From a virus, in the IMG/VR virus record IMGVR_UViG_3300034013_000050, positions 1-30,991 of that record: DNA of 30,991 nt; one strand, written 5' to 3'. Within the stretch, counting starts at the first letter, position 1. Each line of letters opens with the position of its first letter. Under the pieces are notes generated by a model that saw only the letters and a program-made list of their open reading frames with translations, had not been told where the DNA came from and searched no databases. Positions 1 to 6,488 of this stretch are shown here, in pieces. Position numbers and translations under genes: made by a program.

Positions 1-125
1 AAAAGACCAATTTTTACGTTGGAATAAAGCAGGTGGTAGAGTAGTACGTGGATTAACATTAAGAAGAAATGAAGAAGCATTTATATATTTTAGTTAGTTT
101 AGTATTACTATCTTGTGGTTCAAGA
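1..125. repeat. Terminal direct repeat, left copy
   Basis: These 125 bases are identical to the last 125 bases of the window (30867-30991). The repeat runs through the 3' end of the endolysin gene and the first 19 codons of the spanin gene, so both genes are whole only when the ends are joined. This shows a closed circular contig of 30,866 bp. The repeat could be an assembly k-mer overlap of a circularly permuted genome or, less likely, a real short terminal repeat. Its position inside two coding genes fits an arbitrary assembly break better than a packaging end. Confidence 0.95.
2..97 (+). CDS. Endolysin, C-terminal fragment (window edge)
   Basis: This frame encodes the last 31 residues of the endolysin and stops at 95-97. 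It starts without an initiation codon because the window opens inside the gene. The complete gene lies at 30517-30963, and this is its second copy within the terminal repeat, not a separate or broken gene. It overlaps the start of the spanin gene (ATG at 69) by 29 bases in another frame. Confidence 0.93.
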   Translation, partial: KDQFLRWNKAGGRVVRGLTLRRNEEAFIYFS

Positions 126-557
126 AAGGTACAAGTAAACACTACAGAAATTAAAAAAGATTCAAGTGTAACTACAACTCAAATTGATAGTAGTAAATCT
201 ATTAAAACTACAGATGATTCTACTAATATTAATATTGATACTGAAGAAACTGAAATTTGTATAATTCCGTTAGATTCTACCAAAGAAATTAAAGTAAATG
301 GTAAAACGTATTTTAACGTGAAATTACGCATTAAAAAACGTAAAGATAATACTACATATCAAAATACTAATAAAGTTGCTCAAATCGATTTAAAACACGT
401 TATAAAGCATACTGAAGCTAAAAGTTCTACTAAACAAAACACTAAAGTTAAAAATATAGACAGAAAAGAATCTATTTTAAACTATTGGTGGATTTTATTA
501 ATTCTAATTATAATTTATTCTGCATACAGATGGCAAAACAAACTGCGGTTATTGTAA
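69..557 (+). CDS. One-component spanin (u-spanin) candidate
   Basis: This 162-aa protein is a candidate unimolecular spanin, the lysis protein that links outer and inner membranes and fuses them after the endolysin has cut the wall. Visible evidence: a short basic N-terminus, a hydrophobic stretch (residues 5-15) and a lipobox LLSC with Cys16, which predicts an outer-membrane lipoprotein. A long polar, Thr/Lys/Asp-rich middle follows, then a C-terminal membrane segment at about 139-153 (YWWILLILIIIYSAY) followed by basic residues. A lipoprotein at one end and a transmembrane helix at the other is the known u-spanin layout (phage T1 gp11 type). Its start lies inside the endolysin gene, typical of lysis cassettes. 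No enzymatic motif is seen. The alternative is an unrelated lipoprotein, but the location argues for lysis. Confidence 0.8.
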   Translation: MKKHLYILVSLVLLSCGSRKVQVNTTEIKKDSSVTTTQIDSSKSIKTTDDSTNINIDTEETEICIIPLDSTKEIKVNGKTYFNVKLRIKKRKDNTTYQNTNKVAQIDLKHVIKHTEAKSSTKQNTKVKNIDRKESILNYWWILLILIIIYSAYRWQNKLRLL

Positions 558-664
558 AAGTTGAACGTGATATTAATAGACCAAATATCCACGCTAAAAG
601 TAAAACTTCTAAATTAAAAACTTCTAAAAACTACAAAAAGCAATATGCAGGTCAAGGAAGATAA
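530..664 (+). CDS. Conserved 44-aa basic phage protein
   Basis: ATG at 530 overlaps the end of the spanin gene by 28 bases; the stop is at 662-664. The 44-residue product is Lys/Arg-rich, with the ending SKNYKKQYAGQGR preceded by a repeated KTSK motif (residues about 28-35). Short proteins ending in a similar KKxYxGQGR motif recur in Bacteroidota phages in my memory, but I know of no function. Charge and size would suit nucleic-acid binding, which is only inference. It is the last gene before the AT-rich gap. Confidence 0.6.
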   Translation: MAKQTAVIVKVERDINRPNIHAKSKTSKLKTSKNYKKQYAGQGR

Positions 665-890
665 AAATTCCTTTTTCGCTTATTTTATATATTTATATTA
701 TATTATATATATTATTATATTTTTTAGTTATATATTTAACTATATTTAGTGTTATATTATATATATTATTAAAATTAAAAATAAAATAAATAAGCCGTTT
801 TAACGCATTGTTTTTATGACAGGTATACAAGTATATCAAAACACAAAGAAAGTTGTTTAAAACGCTTTAAAATGCAATATACGATATGTT
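665..890. other. AT-rich intergenic tract
   Basis: This 226-base gap separates the lysis end of the genome from the homing endonuclease gene. About 680-790 is almost pure A/T (runs of TATAT, ATTAT and TTTAA), well beyond the genome average. The second half holds a short perfect dyad (824-835). I find no convincing hairpin terminator, TAnnTTTG promoter or tRNA. Easily melted DNA like this could serve as an origin-unwinding element or a promoter region, but nothing here proves either. Confidence 0.5.
824..835. promoter_or_regulatory. Short inverted repeat, possible operator
   Basis: TATAC-AA-GTATA is a perfect 5-bp dyad with a 2-base centre, about 55 bases upstream of the homing endonuclease start. 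It is too short and AT-rich to exclude chance, but it lies in the only non-coding space upstream of this gene and ninG. It could be an operator half-site pair. Confidence 0.2.
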
Positions 891-1478
891 ATGGCAAATG
901 TTTATAGACACAGAAGGTTAGACACCAATAAAATTTTTTATGTTGGTATATCTAAAGATTTAAAAAGACCTTATGCAATTGGAAAATATAGAAATAATAT
1001 TTGGAATAAAATAGTTAGTAAAACTAATTATGATATTGAAATAATAGCTAATAATATTTCCTATGAGGATGCTATTGAATTAGAAATATTTTTAATAAGC
1101 ATATATGGTAAAATATATAATAAAACCGGTTGTTTATCTAATTTAACTGATGGAGGTGAAGGTACAGTTGGTTTTTCTAATTGGTGTTCAGGAACTAAAG
1201 GCTTAGTTAAAGCAAATAAAGGTAGTTTTCAAAAAGGACATAAATTATCAATAGGCAGAAAATTATCTGATGAGCAAAGAAAAAATATAAGTAATAGACA
1301 AAAAGGAATAAAACCAAAATGTACACCGCCTGATTTTTCAAAATTATGTTTAGATACTTATACAGGTATATTTTATGATAGTTTATTAAATGGTTGTATT
1401 GCAGTTAATATAAGACATAATACAGAAATAACAAGAATTAGCAGAAAAAGCAAATTACAAAGATTCATATATGTCTAA
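891..1478 (+). CDS. GIY-YIG homing endonuclease (free-standing)
   Basis: This 195-aa protein matches the GIY-YIG nuclease family used by phage homing endonucleases. The N-terminal VYRH (4-7) and FYVGI (16-20) correspond to the GIY and YIG elements. Glu65 lies in the helix that usually carries the catalytic glutamate, and LTDGGEG (85-91) is a common downstream signature of this group. A NUMOD3-like DNA-binding segment, GRKLSDEQRKNIS (122-134), follows, with a second small motif (about 154-170, LDTYTGIFYDS) resembling NUMOD1. The gene interrupts no recognisable gene and overlaps ninG by 8 bases, so it behaves as a free-standing homing gene. Such enzymes cut relatives lacking the gene and are copied in by repair. 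The AT tract upstream may mark its insertion edge. Confidence 0.85.
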   Translation: MANVYRHRRLDTNKIFYVGISKDLKRPYAIGKYRNNIWNKIVSKTNYDIEIIANNISYEDAIELEIFLISIYGKIYNKTGCLSNLTDGGEGTVGFSNWCSGTKGLVKANKGSFQKGHKLSIGRKLSDEQRKNISNRQKGIKPKCTPPDFSKLCLDTYTGIFYDSLLNGCIAVNIRHNTEITRISRKSKLQRFIYV

Positions 1479-1851
1479 AAAAATAAGTAGGAGCGCATTG
1501 GTTAAAAAGTTAGACCAAGTTTTTAGTATTTATATTAGAAAAAAAGATGCAATAAATGAAGTAGCACAATGTGTAACCTGTGGTAAAAAAGACCATTGGA
1601 GTAAACTTCAAAATGGGCATTGGGCAAGTAGAAGGCATTATAACACACGTTGGGATGAACGGAATTGTAATGTTCAATGTTCGGGGTGTAATGTATTTCG
1701 TGCAGGTGAAATTTACTTATACACTAAATACCTTTGTTCAAAATATGGTAATAACTTTCCTGAAGAACTATATGCGCTATCGCAGAAAACAGTTAAATTT
1801 GCTGATGTAGATTTGCTCGAAAAAATAGAATACTATAAAAATAAAATATAA
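1471..1851 (+). CDS. ninG: NinG/Rap-like recombination nuclease
   Basis: This 126-aa protein resembles lambda NinG (Rap), a structure-specific endonuclease acting on D-loops and Holliday junctions in phage recombination. It has CxxC pairs at 34-37 and 70-73, probably binding one zinc, around a core with GHW (49-51) and RWDERN (60-65). The pattern LQNGHWASRR then TRWDERNCNVQC is characteristic of the family. It is shorter than lambda NinG (about 200 aa) and lacks extra N-terminal sequence. It overlaps the homing endonuclease upstream, is followed by a terminator at 1902, and belongs with the ERF, SSB and exonuclease module. The family call is firm; the exact substrate is not. Confidence 0.85.
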   Translation: MSKKISRSALVKKLDQVFSIYIRKKDAINEVAQCVTCGKKDHWSKLQNGHWASRRHYNTRWDERNCNVQCSGCNVFRAGEIYLYTKYLCSKYGNNFPEELYALSQKTVKFADVDLLEKIEYYKNKI

Positions 1852-1901
1852 TTCTGTACTTGGATTAAATTTGTCTGTTCTTTGTTATTTCTTTAAAAAT
1901 T

Positions 1902-1929
1902 GGGTAGTGTCAGCTACCCTTTTTTTTTG
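1902..1929 (+). terminator. Rho-independent terminator T1
   Basis: GGGTAG (1902-1907), six-base loop, CTACCC (1914-1919), then ten Ts. It sits about 50 bases after ninG and just before promoter P1. Its sequence GGGTAGTGT...AGCTACCC is almost that of T2 (3451) and close to T3 (7223), so these terminators form a family. Confidence 0.9.
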
Positions 1930-1935
1930 CTACCT

Positions 1936-1986
1936 GTTAAAGTTTTGTTAAAAAAAATTAGTATATACTTTTTTAATATACATTTG
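1936..1986 (+). promoter_or_regulatory. Promoter P1 (GTTAAAGTT box + TAnnTTTG)
   Basis: TACATTTG at 1979-1986 matches the Bacteroidota -7 consensus TAnnTTTG, 29 bases before the ATG at 2016. A GTTAAAGTTTT box begins at 1936, 43 bases upstream of the -7 box; the same arrangement recurs at P2 and P3 (42 bases). A good -33 TTG at standard spacing is not seen. The distal box may therefore be an activator site or a variant sigma element. Confidence 0.72.
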
Positions 1987-2015
1987 CTTCATCAAACAAT
2001 AACAAATAACAAATT

Positions 2016-2222
2016 ATGTCACTATCATTTATTGAAACAACAGAAGAACAAACAGTTAATTGGAATATGATTGACTGCTGCAAATCAGAAAAAGAAATTG
2101 AGAAACTTGTAAAAAGATTAGAATCAGAAATTGAGTTTTACAATAGTAGAGCAAATACTGTTAATAAACTTACAAACAAGTATAAACTTCCAATTTACAA
2201 ATTAACCCTAAAGAAACAATAA
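2016..2222 (+). CDS. Hypothetical protein, first gene after P1
   Basis: This 68-aa acidic/basic mixed protein is predicted largely helical, with a possible short coiled coil at about 23-47 (KSEKEIEKLVKRLESEIEFY). I recognise no family. As the first gene after promoter P1 it is probably among the earliest expressed, a position where phages often put small host-takeover proteins; this is inference from location only. ATG follows an A-rich leader (ACAAATAACAAATT) without a Shine-Dalgarno, as usual for this phylum. Confidence 0.65.
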   Translation: MSLSFIETTEEQTVNWNMIDCCKSEKEIEKLVKRLESEIEFYNSRANTVNKLTNKYKLPIYKLTLKKQ

Positions 2223-2240
2223 CAATTAAAAACAAAGACA

Positions 2241-2345
2241 ATGAAACAATTTATTAAGGATTTTTTCCAAAAACGTGAGTACCAATACACATTCTGCTTT
2301 GTATGCGCAATGTATTTTATTTTACAATTAATTTTTAGAAGCTAA
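2241..2345 (+). CDS. Small membrane protein, 34 aa
   Basis: ATG at 2241, stop 2343-2345 sharing its last A with the next gene's ATG (TAATG). The product has a basic N-terminus (KQFIKDFFQKR) and one hydrophobic segment (about 17-32, with FCFVCAMYFILQLIF), so it is a probable single-pass membrane peptide. No family is recognised. The coupled stop/start and A-rich upstream sequence support translation. Confidence 0.5.
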   Translation: MKQFIKDFFQKREYQYTFCFVCAMYFILQLIFRS

Positions 2346-2533
2346 TGAAAGATTTAATCGACTACCAAAGATTCCAAATTGAGGCATTACAAAATAATGT
2401 TTGCAAGTTGAATAGTTTATTATCACAGTTAGAAACTTACTGCTTCGAATTAGCAGCAGATGATTGCCCAACAGATTACAAAAGAATAATTAAACAACAG
2501 ATTTATAATTTAAAACAAGAAAACAATGCCTAA
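2345..2533 (+). CDS. Hypothetical protein, 62 aa
   Basis: Short helical, acidic protein with no recognised domain. Residues 5-35 have a leucine-rich heptad-like pattern, and two Cys (33 and 41) flank the middle. It is coupled to the 34-aa ORF upstream (TAATG) and overlaps the ERF annealase start by 8 bases, so it is likely co-translated with the recombination genes. The location suggests an accessory role there, without direct evidence. Confidence 0.6.
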   Translation: MKDLIDYQRFQIEALQNNVCKLNSLLSQLETYCFELAADDCPTDYKRIIKQQIYNLKQENNA

Positions 2534-3101
2534 AACAGAATTAAGTTTAGCAGAAAAACTATCTAAAATACAGGTAGAATTTAAGTCGAATAAAAGTAGA
2601 TTTAATAGCTTTGGTAAATATAACTTTAGAAGTGCTGAAGATATATTAGAAGGTTTAAAACCATTTAACGAAAAGTACGGTGTTTATTTTACGATTCGTG
2701 AAGAAGTAAATGTAATATTTGAAACTACACCAATTATTGTTTCTACTGCTACTATTCACGATAACAACGAAATTAACGAAATAGAAGCTACTGCAATTGT
2801 GGGTGTAGATTTACAACAAAAAGGAATGCAAACACCACAAGCATTTGGTTCTGCTTCAAGTTATGGTAAAAAGTATGCGTTAGGTAACCTATTATTAATT
2901 GATGATACACAAGATGCTGATGCTACTAATTCACACGGTAAAGAAAGCAAACCTGCAACAGAAGAAAAATGGTTAAACAAAAATACACCTGAATTTAATC
3001 AGGCTATTGAATATTTAAAAAAAGGTGGTAATATTGCAACGATAGAAAATAAATATAAATTAGCAAAATCAGTAAAAGAAGAACTTTTAAAAATTAAGTA
3101 A
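2526..3101 (+). CDS. erf: ERF-family single-strand annealing protein
   Basis: This 191-aa protein is an ERF (essential recombination function) annealase, which coats single strands and anneals homologous DNA during phage recombination and end repair. The family signatures are visible: KYNFRSAEDIL (31-41) near the N-terminus and the strongly conserved core TPQAFGSASSYGKKYAL (103-119), followed by NLLLIDDTQDADA. The C-terminal third (about 140-191) is variable and lysine-rich, as usual. It lies directly before the SSB gene (2-base gap). The partner exonuclease is not adjacent but in the next operon (7922), so the recombination module is split between two transcripts. Confidence 0.9.
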   Translation: MPKTELSLAEKLSKIQVEFKSNKSRFNSFGKYNFRSAEDILEGLKPFNEKYGVYFTIREEVNVIFETTPIIVSTATIHDNNEINEIEATAIVGVDLQQKGMQTPQAFGSASSYGKKYALGNLLLIDDTQDADATNSHGKESKPATEEKWLNKNTPEFNQAIEYLKKGGNIATIENKYKLAKSVKEELLKIK

Positions 3102-3103
3102 AT

Positions 3104-3442
3104 ATGAGTACATTAGTAAACGCAAGTATTAGAGTAGACAAACTACCAAAAGAAAAATTTGTAATTGGAAAAGATGGTGCAGTTTTTTATAACTTCACAA
3201 TTTCAATTAGTGATGAAACAAACCAATGGGGTCAAAACGTATCTTTAACTGATTCACAAACGCAAGAAGAACGTGAAGCTAAAAAAGCTAAAAACTACCT
3301 TGGAAATGGTAAAGTAGTTTGGACAGATGGTAAAGTAACAACTGCTACAAAGCAAGAAGCTAAACCTGCAGGAAGATTAAACGGCGATATGGCTGAACAA
3401 TTTAACGCAAGCCAAAACGATGATAATGATTTACCATTTTAG
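3104..3442 (+). CDS. ssb: Single-stranded DNA-binding protein
   Basis: A 112-aa protein with an N-terminal beta-rich, OB-like part (about 1-75) and a flexible Asn/Asp-rich end finishing in DDNDLPF (106-112). That acidic tail ending in Pro-Phe is the hallmark of bacterial-type SSBs and docks partner proteins. The first half, including NASIRVDKLPKEKF, resembles small SSB-like proteins of Bacteroidota phages rather than canonical SSB. It follows the ERF gene immediately and is closed by terminator T2, so ssb and erf are probably the most abundant products of this operon. Confidence 0.82.
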   Translation: MSTLVNASIRVDKLPKEKFVIGKDGAVFYNFTISISDETNQWGQNVSLTDSQTQEEREAKKAKNYLGNGKVVWTDGKVTTATKQEAKPAGRLNGDMAEQFNASQNDDNDLPF

Positions 3443-3450
3443 ATTTAACA

Positions 3451-3477
3451 GGGTAGTGTAAAAGCTACCCTTTTTTT
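3451..3477 (+). terminator. Terminator/attenuator T2
   Basis: GGGTAG (3451-3456), eight-base loop, CTACCC (3465-3470), then seven Ts, only 8 bases after ssb. No promoter is seen between it and the next ATG at 3489, so it probably acts as a partial terminator that lowers expression of the ATPase and later genes. It is a near copy of T1. Confidence 0.85.
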
Positions 3478-3488
3478 ACAAAAGACAA

Positions 3489-4337
3489 ATGACAATAGAC
3501 AAAGATTCACATAGATTAATAATGCAGTTGTATGAAGAAGAATGTTACATAAACCCTTTAGAAAAAATAGAATATCCGTTACCTGCTATTTCATTTGGAA
3601 CTAAACAATTTGAAACAAAAGATGGTGTAATTGAATATCCTATACCGGTAGGAACTTATGGAAACTTTAGCTTTGTACAAGCACCACCTAAAAGCAAAAA
3701 AACATTTTTTATTAGTTTACTTTCAGCAGTATATTTAAATGATGAAATAAATGGTATATCGGGTGATTTAAAAGGCAATAGGAATGGTAAACATTTAATT
3801 CATTTTGATACTGAGCAAGGGAACTTCCACGCTTCTTTAGTTTTTAAAAGACCTATGGAAATGAGTGGAAATAAAATAGAAAACTATCACACTTACGCAT
3901 TAAGGCAATTAAGCGCAAAAGATAGAATTGATTTTATAGAGTTTTGCCTATATGATAAATTAGAAGGCAAAGAAATAGGTTTAGTAATTATAGATGGTAT
4001 TGCAGATTTATGTTCAGATGTAAACAATATTGAAGAATCTAATTTAGTAGTTCAAAAGTTAATGAAATGGACAAAAGAATTACATTGCCATATAGTAACT
4101 GTTATTCACTCAAATTTTGGAACTGATAAACCTACAGGGCATTTAGGTTCAGCATTAGAAAAAAAAGCAGAAACACAGATTCAATTAGAACTAAACACAG
4201 TCAATAAAGAATTAGTAACCGTATCGTGTAAAAGAAGTAGAAATACAAGTTTTGAAAGTTTTAGCTTTAAAGTAAACAAAGCAGGTTTACCACAAGTAGA
4301 AGGTAATTTATACGATGTATTAAAAGGGGTATTTTAA
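3489..4337 (+). CDS. RepA/RecA-like AAA ATPase, replication helicase candidate
   Basis: This 282-aa protein belongs to the RecA-fold ATPases of the RepA/AAA_25 type found in plasmids and mobile elements of Bacteroidota. A Walker A-like loop is at 65-73 (APPKSKKTF), with SKKT in place of the usual GKST/GKT. FDTEQ (106-110) fits the catalytic glutamate region, Walker B is GLVIIDGIADL (164-174), a sensor-like VIHSNF is at 205-210, and GHLGSALEKKAET (217-229) follows. RepA-type proteins are hexameric replicative helicases or ssDNA-dependent ATPases. With no other helicase, primase or polymerase in the genome, this is the best replication candidate. It sits just after ssb behind terminator T2. Confidence 0.82.
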   Translation: MTIDKDSHRLIMQLYEEECYINPLEKIEYPLPAISFGTKQFETKDGVIEYPIPVGTYGNFSFVQAPPKSKKTFFISLLSAVYLNDEINGISGDLKGNRNGKHLIHFDTEQGNFHASLVFKRPMEMSGNKIENYHTYALRQLSAKDRIDFIEFCLYDKLEGKEIGLVIIDGIADLCSDVNNIEESNLVVQKLMKWTKELHCHIVTVIHSNFGTDKPTGHLGSALEKKAETQIQLELNTVNKELVTVSCKRSRNTSFESFSFKVNKAGLPQVEGNLYDVLKGVF

Positions 4338-4338
4338 G

Positions 4339-4632
4339 ATGATAACACTAAAAAATAAGATTCAGGAACTACAAAACGATGCTGCACGTATGGAATTACA
4401 TTGGTGTGATAACAACGAATTACTGCACTATTTTAGAAGCATACAAACGAGTTTAGGTTTAATTGAACGATTATGTGCATTGGAATCTAAATTTGATTAT
4501 ATTGCGCTTGAAGATTTAATGAATGGATTGCAAGATAAAGATGAAACACTAACAGACATAACAGTAAATTTTAGAATTAAACCAATAGAACGTGAACGAA
4601 AAGAAGCACGTATAACCGCTAAAATGTTTTAA
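4339..4632 (+). CDS. Hypothetical protein, 97 aa
   Basis: Mostly helical protein with no recognised domain; the C-terminal third is rich in Arg/Glu (KPIERERKEARITAK). It starts 1 base after the ATPase stop and ends 1 base before the next ATG, so it is part of the same tightly packed operon. A replication-associated role is possible by position only. Confidence 0.65.
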   Translation: MITLKNKIQELQNDAARMELHWCDNNELLHYFRSIQTSLGLIERLCALESKFDYIALEDLMNGLQDKDETLTDITVNFRIKPIERERKEARITAKMF

Positions 4633-4633
4633 T

Positions 4634-4846
4634 ATGATTTTATTTCTTGTTTGCTTTTGCTTAATTTGTTTAATAGTATTTCAGTTTGTAGACTGCGAAA
4701 TTATTATAACTCCAATTAAAGGTGTAATGGTTGGTGCATTATACAACGATGATGTTTATGAAGATGAAACTGAACACACAATACAAGTGCTTTTATTCGT
4801 AATTTCATTTTCTTTTGTATGGATAACAAATGGCTCAACCAAGTAG
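4634..4846 (+). CDS. Small two-helix membrane protein
   Basis: A 70-aa protein with two hydrophobic segments (about 2-18, FLVCFCLICLIVFQF, and 52-66, VLLFVISFSFVWI) separated by an acidic loop (YNDDVYEDETEH). It is probably an inner-membrane protein with both ends on the same side. Size and layout could fit a holin, but the position in an early operon beside the sigma factor makes that unlikely. It overlaps the sigma factor gene by 28 bases. Confidence 0.6.
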   Translation: MILFLVCFCLICLIVFQFVDCEIIITPIKGVMVGALYNDDVYEDETEHTIQVLLFVISFSFVWITNGSTK

Positions 4847-5358
4847 CAGCACATCACGATGAATGGATTAAAATTATTAATTCGTTTGGTGAATATGACT
4901 ACGCAGAAGATATTGTACAAGAAACGTACATAGCTTTGTACAAGTATGCTGATGCTACAAAGATTATAGATGCTTCAGGCAATGTTAGAAAGGGCTACGT
5001 GTTTTTCACTTTAAAAAGTTTATTCTTTCAGTACTATAACAAAAAAATGAAAGTAAATAAAGTATCAATAGATGAACAATTTACTTTATTTGATGATTCT
5101 AATTTAGATGAACACAATGCTTACAATGATATTTGTTTGCTAATTGATGAAGAAATAAAAAATTGGCATTGGTACGATGAAAAGTTATTTAAACTTTATA
5201 GGGATTCTGATATGTCTATGCGTGATATAGCTAAAGAAACAAACATAAGTTTAATATCAATTTTTAATTCAATCAAAAATTATAAAGAAATTTTAAACAC
5301 TAAATTTAATAAAGATTATCAGGATTACATTAATAACGATTATAACGGAATATACTAA
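4819..5358 (+). CDS. Phage-encoded sigma-70/ECF-like factor
   Basis: A 179-aa protein with the two essential parts of an ECF-type sigma factor. Residues 28-43 (YAEDIVQETYIALYKY) match the conserved region 2.1-2.2 helix that binds core RNA polymerase, with the usual AEDIVQET signature. Residues about 120-158 (EKLFKLYRDSDMSMRDIAKE, then NISLISIFNSIK) form a region 4-type helix-turn-helix that would read the -35 element. Promoter-melting region 2.3-2.4 (about 55-75) is aromatic-rich. It would redirect host RNA polymerase to phage promoters. The GTTAAAGTT box shared by P1-P3 is a candidate target, but that link is inference. No anti-sigma gene is recognised beside it. Confidence 0.78.
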   Translation: MDNKWLNQVAAHHDEWIKIINSFGEYDYAEDIVQETYIALYKYADATKIIDASGNVRKGYVFFTLKSLFFQYYNKKMKVNKVSIDEQFTLFDDSNLDEHNAYNDICLLIDEEIKNWHWYDEKLFKLYRDSDMSMRDIAKETNISLISIFNSIKNYKEILNTKFNKDYQDYINNDYNGIY

Positions 5359-5369
5359 AACTAAAAATT

Positions 5370-5747
5370 ATGGCACGTAGAAAAAAAGCAGCAGGTTTAG
5401 GTGATACAATAGAACAAATCACAGAAGCAACAGGAATTAAAACAGTAGTAGAAAAGTTTAGCAAAGCTACCGGTGCTGATTGTGGATGCGATAAAAGAAA
5501 AGAAATACTAAACAAATTATTTCCATACCATAAACCAAATTGTTTAAACGAAGAAGATTACAACTATTTAACTAATTTCTTTATTGTGGTTAAAGACCAA
5601 TTAACAGTGAATCAGCAGTACAAGTTAATTGATATTTATTTTAGAATTTTTAATAAGAAATTAGAAAATTCAAATTGTGGTTCTTGTTGGCGGGATAGAA
5701 TATCTGAAATTAAAAAAGTATATAACGAATATGAGTTAGATGCTTAA
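5370..5747 (+). CDS. Conserved Cys-containing phage protein, unknown function
   Basis: A 125-aa protein with a basic N-terminus (MARRKKAAGLGD), a helical GDTIEQITEATGIKTVV segment, then CGCDKRKEILNKLFPY (38-53). Additional Cys pairs near the end (NCGSCWRD) could form a metal site. Proteins with the same GDTIExITxATGI...DCGCDxRKExLNKLFPY pattern recur in flavobacterial phages and prophages in my memory, without known function. It starts 11 bases after the sigma factor and overlaps the next gene by 8. Confidence 0.68.
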   Translation: MARRKKAAGLGDTIEQITEATGIKTVVEKFSKATGADCGCDKRKEILNKLFPYHKPNCLNEEDYNYLTNFFIVVKDQLTVNQQYKLIDIYFRIFNKKLENSNCGSCWRDRISEIKKVYNEYELDA

Positions 5748-6132
5748 TTGGAAAGAAGAAGATTTATTTAATTGGTTAAAGGAAAATAAATTTCCTGATT
5801 TAGTTAAATCTAAAAATCAAATGTCAAGGTGGGATTGTTACTCACCTGATACTAAATTTAGGTTAGAACTAAAATGTAGAAAAGCACATTACGATACTTT
5901 ACTACTTGAAAAGAAAAAGTACGATGCAATGATACAAGAATGTGAAAAGCATTTAGATATTCCTTTGTATATTAATTCAACACCGCAAGGTATATTTTCG
6001 TTTAACCTTTTAAAAATATTCCCAATATGGGAAATTAACTATCTGAACCCTGCAACTACACAATTTACAAACACAAATAGAATAGCAAAAGAAGTAACAT
6101 ATTTACAAATTAAATTAGCAGAACAATTATGA
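5740..6132 (+). CDS. Possible PD-(D/E)XK nuclease or resolvase
   Basis: A 130-aa protein with Asp32 in WDC, then an ELK triad (Glu43-Leu44-Lys45) on the following strand, and a helix with YDTLLLEKKKYDAM (51-64). This D...ExK spacing, with the motif ending a beta strand, is what small PD-(D/E)XK nucleases and Holliday-junction resolvases show. The rest of the fold cannot be confirmed by eye. It sits in the early operon with ERF and SSB genes, which supports a DNA-processing role. It overlaps neighbours on both sides (8 and 4 bases). Confidence 0.55.
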   Translation: MLNWKEEDLFNWLKENKFPDLVKSKNQMSRWDCYSPDTKFRLELKCRKAHYDTLLLEKKKYDAMIQECEKHLDIPLYINSTPQGIFSFNLLKIFPIWEINYLNPATTQFTNTNRIAKEVTYLQIKLAEQL

Positions 6133-6488
6133 AAGAAAACCCAATACAATTAGAATATTTAAAATCAGTTTTATTATCGCAGTTATTACTTGAATCAAAT
6201 GAAAATTTATTCTTCACAAAGCAATACAAGCAGCAGATTAAACATAAAATTAATTCTTTAAACAAGGATTTAGAAGAAATTGTACGTACAGAATACGCAA
6301 CTATTTATAAAACTGATGCAGAAATGACTACAAACATTTTAAATGCAATAGATGATATTATAAGCAAATTGCAAACTTCTACTATAGATGAACTTGTAAT
6401 GATAAATGCAGTAATTGATAAATACAAAGAAAATAAAGAATGGTTTGCTGAATATGCACAGGCAGAATTTTTACGAATAGATGGCTAA
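6129..6488 (+). CDS. Hypothetical helical protein, 119 aa
   Basis: Predicted almost entirely alpha-helical, with many Leu/Ile/Lys/Glu residues and no Cys or recognised motif. A leucine-rich N-terminal part (LEYLKSVLLSQLLLE) may drive self-association. ATGA overlap with the preceding gene and an 8-base overlap with the next show operon coupling. Function unknown. Confidence 0.63.
   Translation: MKENPIQLEYLKSVLLSQLLLESNENLFFTKQYKQQIKHKINSLNKDLEEIVRTEYATIYKTDAEMTTNILNAIDDIISKLQTSTIDELVMINAVIDKYKENKEWFAEYAQAEFLRIDG

Noticed and set aside
1-125. The terminal repeat as an att site or a true packaging repeat
   Set aside because: It lies within two coding genes at an arbitrary point and no integrase exists; an assembly overlap on a closed circle explains it more simply.
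1580-1810. Forward reading frame of 76 codons inside ninG
   Set aside because: Entirely inside the well-supported ninG gene in another frame, with no recognisable protein pattern.
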